Made by a program: the position numbers and the translations under genes
Notes under the pieces: generated by a model
What the model was told of the DNA's origin: nothing
The model's input: only the letters and a program-made list of their open reading frames with translations
Database searches by the model: none
Part shown: piece by piece, positions 11,490-21,287 of the stretch
How positions within the stretch are numbered: the stretch's first letter is position 1
Layout of the letters: every line of letters starts with the position of its first letter
Assembly (NCBI GenBank): GCA_028554795.2
Contig: CM068825.1
Coordinates: 155,921,053-155,985,052, forward strand
Direction: 5' to 3'
DNA from: Sinohyriopsis cumingii
Taxonomy: Eukaryota > Mollusca > Bivalvia > Unionida > Unionidae
DNA: 64,000 nucleotides

Positions 11490-12990
11490 CTGCCAAGTGG
11501 CTATATGCTTTTATCTGGATTTATATATGTGTAAATAACATTACCTATTCAGCAGATCATGTTTGAATTCTTTTTGATGTTATAAATATCATCCGTATAC
11601 TTGTCCTATGATGCGATAGGATTCGGTCGTTCAGCTGGGTGCATAATTTTTCACAAAAGTGCGTTTTTTTAATGCGTTTTAAATCTCCGGCGTTGAACAC
11701 TTCTTATTTTCTGGTCGTTGACGTTGCAAACAATAAATAAAACACAAGGAAAATTAATTTTCAGGCATAACTTCTTCTAAAGCTCATCCGATGCGACGAT
11801 GATACGAATCCTGTTTGACAGGCTTGGTTAAGAAATTCGGCGCCTTTGTTTGTTTGCCACATAGATGATAAAAACGTTTTTTTCGTTTTTTATTTTTTGC
11901 TGGACAATATAAATTATATTGAGGAAACCATAGAGTGGTCAGATCAGTCAGATGGTGATAACGACATTGAGTGAAAAAAAATTCAATGTTATCTGGACTA
12001 CGGTTTAAAACTTTTGACATTTTTTCATATTTGTATCACTGAAACTTTAAAACTGGTATGTAGCGTGTAAATAAGTAAAATATTGATTTTTGTGTTGCCT
12101 AAAATCTACTGGAACGTTCTTTTTTCGCTTTTCATTTATTGAGAAAAAGATGCGTTTTTTTACGTTTTTTATTTTAATTTTAACGTTTTTTACATCTATG
12201 GTTTGCCATAGTAGAGGGTTTGTTTGGAAACAAATTTCATTTAAAACTAGCATTAACTCTGAGCTTGTGTTATTAGTAAAAGGAGCTAACAAAGCTTAGA
12301 GTGCGACGCTAAATGTGAGACAGCTGCTAAATCTGTTTGCCTTTGAAGATCGACTCATACTGCTTTCGTTCGACTTATCGAATGGGTTCATGTCACGTTA
12401 TAGTCGCTTGTTCTTGTAATCATTGTCGTACAAATTGCAGACATAAACGTTTAAGTTTGGTTTTTGCGGGACGATACAGATTTTGAATTCTTTCGCAGCT
12501 AACCGCATGATCAGGATTGTAGGAAAGCTAACTAACAGTGTTTCCATCTGGTGCTGTTGTTCCTGTTCCTCAATAAAGCATCCATTGTTACTACTGATCT
12601 TAGGTTCTTTGCGTGGTAATTTGGATTGCGATGCTTCACTTTCATGCTAGCAATAGGAGTAGAAGTAGTAGTTGGTCCTTTGTTTATGATTTCGTTTTCA
12701 CTTTTATCTTCCATTATTTCGTTTTTTTTATGCTGAAGGAGGTAGCGACATCATCAACTTTTATCTTAGTTTGTACTCAACCCTTCGTTTCTTCTCGTCT
12801 GGGCATTTTTGTTTTCGCCATTTGACAAATAATGTGACGATGTTGTCCTAATCGCTGTTCCTGTAACTTGGCCAAATTAACCTCTCCTTTCAAAGCGTTC
12901 AAATAATATTCACACATAGAATGTATGATTTAATTAGATGATAATTTGTTTTCGCATTAGAGTAAAGAATTTGGGAGGGACTGATGATAT
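11490..12990. other. No gene recognised; T-rich with coding-like short ORFs
   Basis: This holds overlapping short ORFs on both strands at 11784-12300 and 12532-12825. They derive partly from runs such as ACGTTTTTT repeated near 11870 and 12160, which inflate Lys/Phe-rich frames. The minus-strand frame at 12532-12714 (MEDKSENEIINKGPTTTSTP) looks protein-like, but I cannot tie it to a family. The block lies between the two inverted R3 satellites. Confidence 0.35.
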
Positions 12991-12999
12991 ACAACAATG

Positions 13000-13150
13000 T
13001 TTAGCTAACCGAGAAGGACGTTCTTAATATCCCAAGTCTGCGGTAAGATACCCCAGTGCTAGACATCACAATAAACTGTCACACTGCAGACATCGTAGAG
13101 ATATGACTGGAAAATTGTTAAAGCTAAGTCAAAAATCCATATCATACACA
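13000..13150 (+). mobile_element. SINE S1, 5'-truncated copy
   Basis: It shares the words CTGCGG, AGTGCTAGACATCACAATA, CACTGCAGACATCGTAG and AAATTGTTAA with the body of the full SINE at 43108-43420, in the same order. The tRNA-like head is absent, as expected for 5' truncation on insertion. Confidence 0.65.
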
Positions 13151-13189
13151 CACACCTATTATCCATTTTTGGATGGTTCCTTCCGATGA

Positions 13190-13760
13190 TGATTTGAACT
13201 TTGTGACATCCATATTTTCGCAGGACAAAATATAAAGTCTCAACACTTCCTTACACTTGAATTTATCTTCACTGATTGTCGGTACGTCTTATGAACTGAC
13301 TTTAGTTACTGCTGTGTTCTTAACGAACTAAATCTGGCTAGTTCTTCCTTGGACAGATCCTCGAAATTTTGTAACACTCCTGTTCTATCTTGTAAAATTT
13401 TTACGAGAGGCTAATACTTTGGCTGCATCAGCATGAAAAACAGGACACGTCAAAGGAATAGACGTTTCTCTAGTGATAGATTTCCTTATTTCAGCAAAGT
13501 GAGAAACACTGTTCTTAAATCAGGTTTAGCAGGCATTGCTAGTATATAAGTAGACGAAGTGGAAAGATATACAATCATCGAGCGAGATTTTCTTAAATAC
13601 GTGCGCGCTCGATTTGCAGTATTTCTTTTTCTTACAGGATATATGTTTCATTCGGGGCTCTTTTCTTCTTGTTCGAGTGTGAACTTGCTGCACATCTGTT
13701 CAGCTTGGTCATTTATGTTGTTTGGAATTGTAGCTTCCGCAGCAGGATTCCATTTTTAAA
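13190..13760 (-). pseudogene. Coding-looking relic, family unknown
   Basis: On the minus strand several frames are unusually protein-like in series. One frame has KWNPAAEATIPNNINDQAEQ and RTYLRKSRSMIVYLSTSSTY. A later stretch ends LVKILQDRTGVLQNFEDLSK plus ELARFSSLRTQQ and a stop. Only a few stops interrupt about 180 codons. An overlapping plus-strand ORF of 66 codons (13559-13759) looks like its shadow. No motif allows a family call. Confidence 0.27.
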
Positions 13761-13929
13761 AGTGAACGAATTATGACACCTCCTGATGTTCTACTATCAT
13801 TTTATTTCAAAATGTTGTTAAGGCGTTGAGTATTGACCCTTGGAAGAGAGAGACAGATAGGTCAATAATATTAATAATAGATAAACAAGGAAACTTGGCA
13901 AATTTCACACTTATTCATATAATCACAGG

Positions 13930-14110
13930 CTGCAGGTCGCTGAACACTGCGTGTTGTTGGTATATGGTGTAATATTGGTCACTTCACGTCGTGTTGGATT
14001 ATATATGTGAGGTGTTGGATGGTATAGTGCGGAATGTTGGATAGCAGATGACAAAATATTGGTCACTACACCCGAAACGTCCGATAGTAAATGCAGAGTA
14101 ACAACTCTAT
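13930..14110 (-). repeat. Degenerate satellite R3, copy 2 (inverted)
   Basis: The reverse complement carries TAGTGACCAATATT, ACTATACCATCCAACACC and TATCCAACATTCC, the same vocabulary as 11090-11480. The two blocks face each other about 2.5 kb apart. Confidence 0.62.
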
Positions 14111-14119
14111 CGTAACAGA

Positions 14120-15240
14120 CTAAGCACTAGAAAGAAGCAAAACCAACAAGTGTTATAAAACTTAACAAAGAATTTAATTATCAAAGTCAAAATATATATG
14201 AAAGTCCTAAACAGTCCAAACAAATGTTTTTCATCTCGAATAATATTTAAGTACAACATAGGACACATCTACAGATTTACAACAGGAACACAAGAATAGA
14301 GGATGCCTCCAAAATAGGAATGAATCTGATTGCACAGTTCTCTCCTTATTTACATAGGCATGCACAGCCACAGCAGACGTTGCCAAAACCCTAGAGACAA
14401 ACGACACTACAAGTGCACTACTCGCTTGGTCTCTCGATACTGAGCCGCCAATGATGACAAAATATAAATGTATTGACTAAAGCCGTAATTTTAAATTCAT
14501 GTTTGACACAGACGTCCAATTTAATGCAAACCTACGGCGTAATGTGAATTCCCGTTATGATGCCAGAGAGACAAATATTACGAATCTCACTTTATGTACA
14601 TGATTTGATAATAAAAGATATTGTTTTGTACTTTTGGAGAAAATATTAGAGTCTGGTTACAATAGAGTTACAATAGCAGCATGACTTTTACCTTTCGAAA
14701 GTTAAAAGAATATTCTTGATATTTTCAGCTTGCAATGTACTTATGGAGAAAGGGCATATACAACATAATAAATGGAGAATATCATTCATGTATACAGTTA
14801 TAGCAACTGAAAATGAAACTCCCATGTGCTTTGGAAAGCATGTGTATACACTTTTGCTTGGAGTACATTTTGCGGATTAGAGATTGTAATGTTGAGGCAA
14901 AAATAGATATGCAATGATTTATTTCTCGTGCATAGAAACTATTTTTGGAACTAAGAAGAGGATTTGAATGGCCTTGATGAATTGCATTCGAATCATTGAT
15001 GACATGTTTGTCTGTAAACAAAATACTAGTCTTTGGATACACCTTGCAAATATTTCATGCATTGATATTAATCTGAACAAACGTCAGTCTAAATGCATAC
15101 AAATGTCAATCGTTCTTGTGCAGCAGCACTTTCATTCTAAGCATATTAAAACTTCCGTTTGTTATCATTCTAAAACAAATTCTGGGCAAGAAGCTTAAAC
15201 TCAAGTCATAAATGCAAACATTGATGCATTCTTTACCTTG
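14120..15240. other. No gene seen
   Basis: AT-rich sequence with short ORFs on both strands near 14780-15200. They overlap each other and have no recognised motif. 14140-14300 resembles the general style of R1-type repeats (AGTCCTAAACAGTCC words), but no clear alignment was found. Confidence 0.42.
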
Positions 15241-15249
15241 CTGCAATCC

Positions 15250-15700
15250 TTGTCTGATGTTGTGACAAGAGGGTCAAAGGGTTGCACTGTAACTAACTTC
15301 ATTGGGACAAGAGGGCTGCACTGTAACTAACTACACTGGGGTAAGAGGATTCCATTCAACTTTAGATAGTAATTTAAATACCAGAGGTAAGAGGGTTCCA
15401 GTCCTGCTAAATAAGTAACCAAGCAACTAACTAAGAGGAAGAAGGTTTCACTGTAACTAGTGTAAAAGGTTCCCACTCTAACTAAGGTTAAGAAGTTTCC
15501 ATTCGATCTAACTAATTACCCAACTTGGAGTCAAACGGTTCCATTCAAGATAACTAACCAACTACTAACCAAATTACTTAACTTACACAAAGGGTTAGAG
15601 AATTCTTCTCTACCGATCTAACTAATATACGAACTATCCAATTAACTCACTACTTAATTAACTAAGGGTAAGAAGATTCCATTGCAAGTAACTATTTTAT
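15250..15700 (+). repeat. Degenerate tandem repeat (AACTAA / AAGAGGTTCCA words)
   Basis: Irregular units combine TAACTAACTA with GTAAGAGGATTCCATTC-like words, about 60-70 bp apart, strongly diverged. Confidence 0.6.
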
Positions 15701-15746
15701 TACTTAATGAATAAAAAAAGTTCTTACTTATAAGCTACTTTTCTGA

Positions 15747-15747
<1 letters not shown>

Positions 15748-15785
<38 letters not shown>

Positions 15786-15786
15786 G
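15748..15786. repeat. (AAAT)n microsatellite
   Basis: About ten uninterrupted AAAT/ATAA units. Confidence 0.92.
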
Positions 15787-16113
15787 CGAGAAAGTAAAAA
15801 GAAAATGAAATTGGCGATTGCTGTGTTTGCTATTTTCGCTCACGTTCCTTGACTACCGAGTAAATAAAATAGTCAGTAAGGCTAGCACCGTATAATTAGT
15901 CTGATCTTTTGCTTTAATTTAGTTAGAATAGAAAAATAATCTTCTTTTCCTATGTATGTACGTTAGTGAAATATATTGAAAACATTTCGATTAAATGCAT
16001 AAAAATAACCCTTTCGATTTTTTATGATTCATTAAAGATATCGCTTGTTGAATTAGATCGGAAGGCATGACATACTATGACATATTCCTGACTGACAGAC
16101 GATTAAGAGGCCA

Positions 16114-16116
<3 letters not shown>

Positions 16117-16210
<94 letters not shown>
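16117..16210. repeat. (TA)n microsatellite
   Basis: A pure TA run of about 93 bases. Its length is likely to vary between assemblies. Confidence 0.95.
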
Positions 16211-16211
<1 letters not shown>

Positions 16212-16439
16212 GGTCCTATTTATAGCCAATATTCTTAAATGACCTTTTCAAGGACTTCCCTTTAGAAGCTCCAGAGAAATAAATTCCAGATGAGAATGAT
16301 TCACCTTCCTTCCAAAAAGAAATTAATTAAATAATTACAAAGGATTCACCATTTATTCTTTACGTTTATTAAGCTATGAACCTAAAAATAAAACTGCTGT
16401 GCAAAAAACAAATGGATCATATTTAAGTTTGCACATCGT

Positions 16440-17300
16440 ATTCCAGTGCTGACTTCAGTGAACAAAAAGAAAGTGTTATTAAAATTAATTTGCATCGCTT
16501 GGTAGGATTTTAAAAAAAAATGTATTTCATTACATGTTATTGTAATGAAACATTGTAGGTTGGACTTGACCTTGTCCAAAATTGAGTTCATTTCGGCTTG
16601 ACATGAATTTACTCTTTTATTTTATTGTGTAAACAAAAAATGCATAGCTAAATTATTCTATATGTGTATGGGTTTAAAATCAGTATTATTATTAATAGAA
16701 GTAAATATGTTTATTAGGGCCTAAGTCTAGGTTTTGGAATTTCCTTAGTGTATTTGACATAGCCAGGTTATGGTTTTTATTTTATAAATATCAGGATCAT
16801 TCTAGAAGGTTATTTTCCGTTAGGTAATTTTTTTTTTATAGAAAATACTGATTGTGACGTGGAAAGCTAATCTTGTGACTGAGAGAATCTAGTACTATCA
16901 AGTCGCATTACATGTTGTGTCCAGTATTTCCTTTTTGGGCTGGAAATTTTATTTCTTCAAATTGTTGAATGCAAGTGATTATTTTCTCTGGAAATTCAAA
17001 AGTGCTCTGATAAAATTCATGGACTGAGACATTGACTGGAATTCATATTGAATTCAAAGCTGGAATTATATTACTGTGATTCAACAAAAGAATGTTGACA
17101 CATAAACACTCTATAAGCTACCACCGACACATCATTGCCTTCAGCTTTTGGGTGTATTCTGGACTTCCACTGAATTTTATTCAGGACTTTACATTTTTAG
17201 GACTTGTGTCCGTAATTCTTGGATTATTTTGGGATTTAATGCACAATTCCGTAAGTTTGTTTTCTTGTCATTTTCACTATGTATAGAAATAAATTATTTG
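16440..17300 (-). repeat. Interspersed repeat R1, copy B
   Basis: It matches copy A (540-1255) in reverse complement. On the minus strand it also extends upstream through AAATCCCAAAATAATCCAAG and AACAAATAATTTATTTC, which copy A lacks but copy C (36.66 kb) shares. The short plus-strand ORFs here (17092-17363) are incidental. Confidence 0.68.
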
Positions 17301-17399
17301 TTGAACTGTACGAAGCTTCTTGCAATTCACTCTTTTCTGTTACTTAAAGAGCATAACTGGTAAAAAAATAAACTGGTCAATCCTTTCAATTATAATTTA

Positions 17400-18185
17400 C
17401 GTCTAGTAGAGGTAAAATAACCAGTTATTTTGAAGTGCGTTAAACTTATCATTCAAGCCTTGTTTAGTTGTACATGAAATCACACAAATAAGCAATCGGT
17501 ATCCATAATTTGCATACAGCAATTAGAAGACAGTAATCAGATCCCTGGCAACAGGGCACGAACTCAACCTGGTCATTAAATCATGACGTGAGCATCTATA
17601 TTCAATAATATAGTCCATAACCAATAAACATACGATTAAACTACAAAATTAAATTCGACTTGTTTCATTATTTAAACCTTTATTTTCCAACTTTAAAATT
17701 TGAAAGTGGGGCTTATTTATCATATCTAAGGTACATCATTCGCAATTAAAAGAAAAAGGTTTATTCCACTGAGTAGTATCATAATGGGAATCTGAAACCA
17801 GACTTTCTTATCGCAGCTCCACAGCCCAGACCCCCTTCTAAGTTCCCTGTAACTTTTCCATAATGGGGACGTTTTACACACACGTGCATCTGCGTGGAAG
17901 CTTCGCTTTTCAATACAGCGTGAGTCCTCGTGGAAGCCGGTTTGGGAAGCCGTGATGTGTTCGCTCGGTCTCATATTATCCCCTCATGCTATGACTGCCT
18001 CCTCGCTGCTATAATGCTAGCTGCTCTGCGAGCAAATATTGCGCTGGCCAAAGAGGAATCCGACTAGTGTTCTTAGATTAACTCCATTTATTCATGTATT
18101 TCTTCCCGGATTTCACCTACAAATCCTTTATCAACCGTTTGCCTTGTTTCGACCAGAATAGTTGCCTAATATGCTGTATACCTTT
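17400..18185. other. No gene recognised; GC rises from about 17800
   Basis: AT-rich to 17750. Then comes a more GC-balanced block (17800-18050) with an 82-codon minus-strand ORF at 17726-17974 of unknown type. This shift in composition continues through the small ORFs at 18.2-18.8 kb and may mark one inserted segment. Confidence 0.35.
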
Positions 18186-18374
18186 TTAGTAATGCAAAAC
18201 GCAGAAACAAACAACGCCGGAATGAACACTAGAAACGGAAATATTCCACCGTCGTGTATCATCACGACGACTCCAGAGGCGGACATCATAACAGTTATTC
18301 AGCAGCATAGAAGTTTGGCTGCTTGAGACTGTTGCAACTGTGGTGGTGTCAAAATCAGTGGGGTAGTCCCACAT
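18186..18374 (-). CDS. 62-aa ORF overlapping the 61-aa ORF
   Basis: It starts MWDYPTDFDTTTVATVSSS in a third frame inside the preceding ORF and ends VCFCVLHY. It may be only a shifted continuation of the same gene after a frame change. Listed because the three frames form a continuous coding-like stretch. Confidence 0.22.
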   Translation of the reverse strand: MWDYPTDFDTTTVATVSSSQTSMLLNNCYDVRLWSRRDDTRRWNISVSSVHSGVVCFCVLHY

Positions 18375-18484
18375 AACTTATCCGGTGAACGTTTCAACTG
18401 AAATCTGGTTTGTTTTATGGTCGCAGCTGAGATCTTTTCGAGTTGACTTCGGGCATGCGTGATAAGTTTACGCAAATGTGACAT
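18299..18484 (-). CDS. 61-aa basic ORF overlapping its upstream neighbour
   Basis: It starts MSHLRKLITHARSQLEKISA in a different frame, within the last codons of the 113-aa ORF. The N-terminal part is an amphipathic basic helix, and the C-terminal half is rich in Thr, Pro and Gln. The tight overlap recalls compact viral or transposon gene blocks. No family is recognised. Confidence 0.3.
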   Translation of the reverse strand: MSHLRKLITHARSQLEKISAATIKQTRFQLKRSPDKLCGTTPLILTPPQLQQSQAAKLLCC

Positions 18485-18809
18485 TTTTATTTAAACTGTT
18501 GCAGGTTCTATTACAACAACTGTGTGTTTGATAAAACCGATACGAGTTCACGTAAACACAGTATTTGTCCAATAGCGTGTCAGTGACTCTCATTTGGATA
18601 TTTGAGCCTTGCGACAACATAGTCTTGTCCGAAAGAATCGCGCCAATACATTTATATTCTGCGTCCTCACCTACTCTTGCCTTGAAGTACATATCCACGA
18701 CGAAGTACTTAACCAATTCGAGATGCTCGAAATAAAAGTAATAAATCGGGTAAAAAGTAGTAAAGACTTTTTCGGGAAATCTGCAAATCTTGATTGTTTC
18801 TAAAGACAC
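18468..18809 (-). CDS. 113-aa ORF, unknown
   Basis: The intact frame starts MSLETIKICRFPEKVF and includes VVDMYFKARVGEDAEYKCIG and MRVTDTLLDKYCVYVNSYRF. It is uninterrupted and not low-complexity. Aromatic-rich beta-type segments alternate with polar ones, and there is a small C-terminal Cys cluster. It overlaps the next minus-strand ORF by 17 bases. No family is recognised. It could be an element-encoded structural protein, a broken larger gene or chance. Confidence 0.38.
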   Translation of the reverse strand: MSLETIKICRFPEKVFTTFYPIYYFYFEHLELVKYFVVDMYFKARVGEDAEYKCIGAILSDKTMLSQGSNIQMRVTDTLLDKYCVYVNSYRFYQTHSCCNRTCNSLNKNVTFA

Positions 18810-18849
18810 GCAAAACGTCTTGAGAGGGTTCTTTTGCGGCCTTTTATCC

Positions 18850-19650
18850 TCAGTTAGACTTCAGATACTTGCCAGGGGTCACGTTTGCCTGCCCGCGATT
18901 ACGTAAGTCAGGAACAAAGGAATGGGTTAGCGCCATGAGTATGTCGACCATGCACTGTCGTGGGACTCGTGTTTGTACAAGAGCTCTCATCGTTAGGTGT
19001 CAAAACTAACATGTAGACGTTGGAAACTTTGTTCTAAGAACAAAGGACCCTCGATGCTGTTGTAAATCTCCCCGCTTTGACAGATGGCCTCAGGCTCGTC
19101 TGTTAATCTGTACCGACTGGGGTATAATTGATATCCAATCAGAACTGAGAAAGGGTGGGGCCATCAATTCGAACCATAATTTAACAGTCATTTGGGCTGG
19201 GAACGAATTAGTCATTGTGAAGCATCGTGCTGACAAGTTGTAGCAATAGATCAGTAGTACAGTACAGCACAGGACAGTACAATGCCGCCTAAGCAAGCTA
19301 GTCGGATGGCTTGAACAGAAAAAGGAATACAATTTCGGATTAGAAACAGTGTACCAGTGGGTAAGAAAAATCATGTGAGATATTTATATGTATGCATATT
19401 TGCTTGCATTATAAGTCTAGTATCTTATACAAATTTTTTGTGCACTAGTATCTATTGTAAGACTAATAGGTATCTTACTTATTGTACCCTCTCACATATA
19501 TGCTTTGTTTTGCATACGCAAAATAGGTAAATAGTATCAATAAGTGTATAATTATCATTTTGATAATTCTTCTTGATAGGCATCACCGCCTCTAAAATCA
19601 CTAAATAGCATTTAGAATTGTATTATCCAAATAATATTGGTGTGCGACCC
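18850..19650 (+). promoter_or_regulatory. Probable 5' leader/promoter region of the LINE
   Basis: The DNA just upstream of LINE ORF1 is more GC-balanced up to about 19370. It has a CCAAT word (ATATCCAATCAGAAC near 19130) and repeated AGTACAGYACAG words at 19255-19285. Next comes ATGCCGCCTAAG, a very short reading frame ended by TGA, and an AGTGGGTAAGA splice-donor-like word near 19357. Non-LTR elements carry internal promoters in this position. The true 5' end is not visible. Confidence 0.3.
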
Positions 19651-19656
19651 ACTCTA

Positions 19657-21162
19657 ATGAAATCAGCTCACATTACATTCCAAACAATGGATATACATAC
19701 CACGCCAGTGAACACCGTTCAGAAAGGTTCAAAGCTGGGGAAATATTTTCAAACAAGAGTGGAAGAAAACAAGCTAATTGTTAGCCACCCAGCAGGTTGC
19801 CAGACCATAGATTTTGGAGAGGCACCAACAGCGCCCAAACAGGCAGAAGTGTTAAAGGCACTCCATACAATGGGAGTTAACATAGGGAAAATCGATGGAC
19901 TCCAACATGTCGGAATAAACAAATACGTGTTATACACAAAAGACCAAATACCTCTGCTAGATCCTGGAGAGATGGAAATAAAAGGGATAAAAGCCACAGT
20001 GGTGTCAACTGAACCCTTCATCAGAGAAATAGAGCCGAAACTTACGGAAATACAAGTAATGGGGCTCCCACTGGAAGTGGACAATGAAGAGTTAAAAACG
20101 AAGATAGAGAAAACGTTCAGGGTGAACATAGTAAGCCACGAGATGGCGACGGTCTGGGGCTTTGCTCCAATAAAATCGGGGAACAGGACAATGTACGTGA
20201 ATAAGGAAGATGCAAAAAAAATACCGATCTTCTTTTACGTACTAGGATTCAAACTAAAAACATGGTATACAGGATCGGAGAATGACAGAAGTTGTCCCTT
20301 ATGCCAGCAGACCGGCCATGGGCCACGAGACTGTCCAAACCAAGGACTGCAATCTGGAAAGAAAGGAGAAACAAATACATACGCCAGTGAGGTAGTATCT
20401 CATAAGAACATCTCAGGAAATACGGCCCAACAGCAACAACAACAGAATCAACAACAACAACAAGAACAACAAAAACAACAACAACTGTGGCAACAACAAA
20501 AAGAAATTCTGGACATGATCAAAAAGATAAGGGAAGAAAAAACAGGAAACGAAGAGGAAGATACAAACACAACGTTACCAGAAACTGATATAACGGAAAT
20601 CCAAGACTTGCAATCAACGCCAGAGTGGCAGCAAATTTTAAGCCCAAACAGAACCGGAGCAACAATAACACAAGCAAAAGAAGGAATCACGATTAAAAAT
20701 AGATTTAAAGGACTTGAACAAGAAGAAATAAAGGAAGAAGAAGAAAAAGACTTGACCGATTAAGAACCAGCAACACCACTCACATCAACACCAATCTCAA
20801 GAAGAAATAGAAAGAAAAGAAAGGCTGAAGGCGGGATAGAATCGCCACAGGAAAAGGATAATGAAACAAAGCAAGAGAATACAGATATTGAGCCACACAA
20901 GGAACATGAGATAGAGAGGAAAAACCGGGCGCAAAAGAAAAAGAGGGAAACGACAAGGGACGAAAGGGGGACTGAAAATGAAATGGAGGAAAATGATGAT
21001 GATGAAGACGATGATAGAAGCAATCAAACAGAATCTGAATATGAGAGTATGGAAGAGACGACGACCACGATAAGAACAGAAACAACCAACAAAGAGACTG
21101 ATACAACGGAAATAACACATATCGGACGGAAACGTCATCGAACGACACAAACAACACTATAG
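19657..21162 (+). pseudogene. Tx1/L1-like LINE ORF1 with one in-frame stop
   Basis: An RNA-binding Gag-like protein that would coat the element's RNA. I chose the ATG at 19657 (another at 19687) because the frame upstream has only a TTG. The N-terminal domain has the series of short beta/alpha segments typical of Tx1-type ORF1 (for example EIQVMGLPLEVDNEELKTKI). It is followed by a CCHC zinc knuckle, CPLCQQTGHGPRDC (20293-20334), then a Gln-rich linker and acidic segments. A TAA at 20761 ends the 368-codon frame, but the same frame continues open for another 133 codons to TAG at 21160. That tail holds a nuclear-localisation-like RRNRKKRKAEGG and Glu/Asp runs. One nonsense mutation is therefore the only visible damage. 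ORF2 begins 125 bp later. Confidence 0.78.
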
Positions 21163-21287
21163 AGGAGGGGTGGGTTAATACCCCCACATGAAATGTTTTA
21201 AATACAAATAAAATAACCAAATAAAAAGAAATCATATACAAATTAAAATAGAGAAACCATAATGCGACACCCTGGAGAAGTGGAAAA

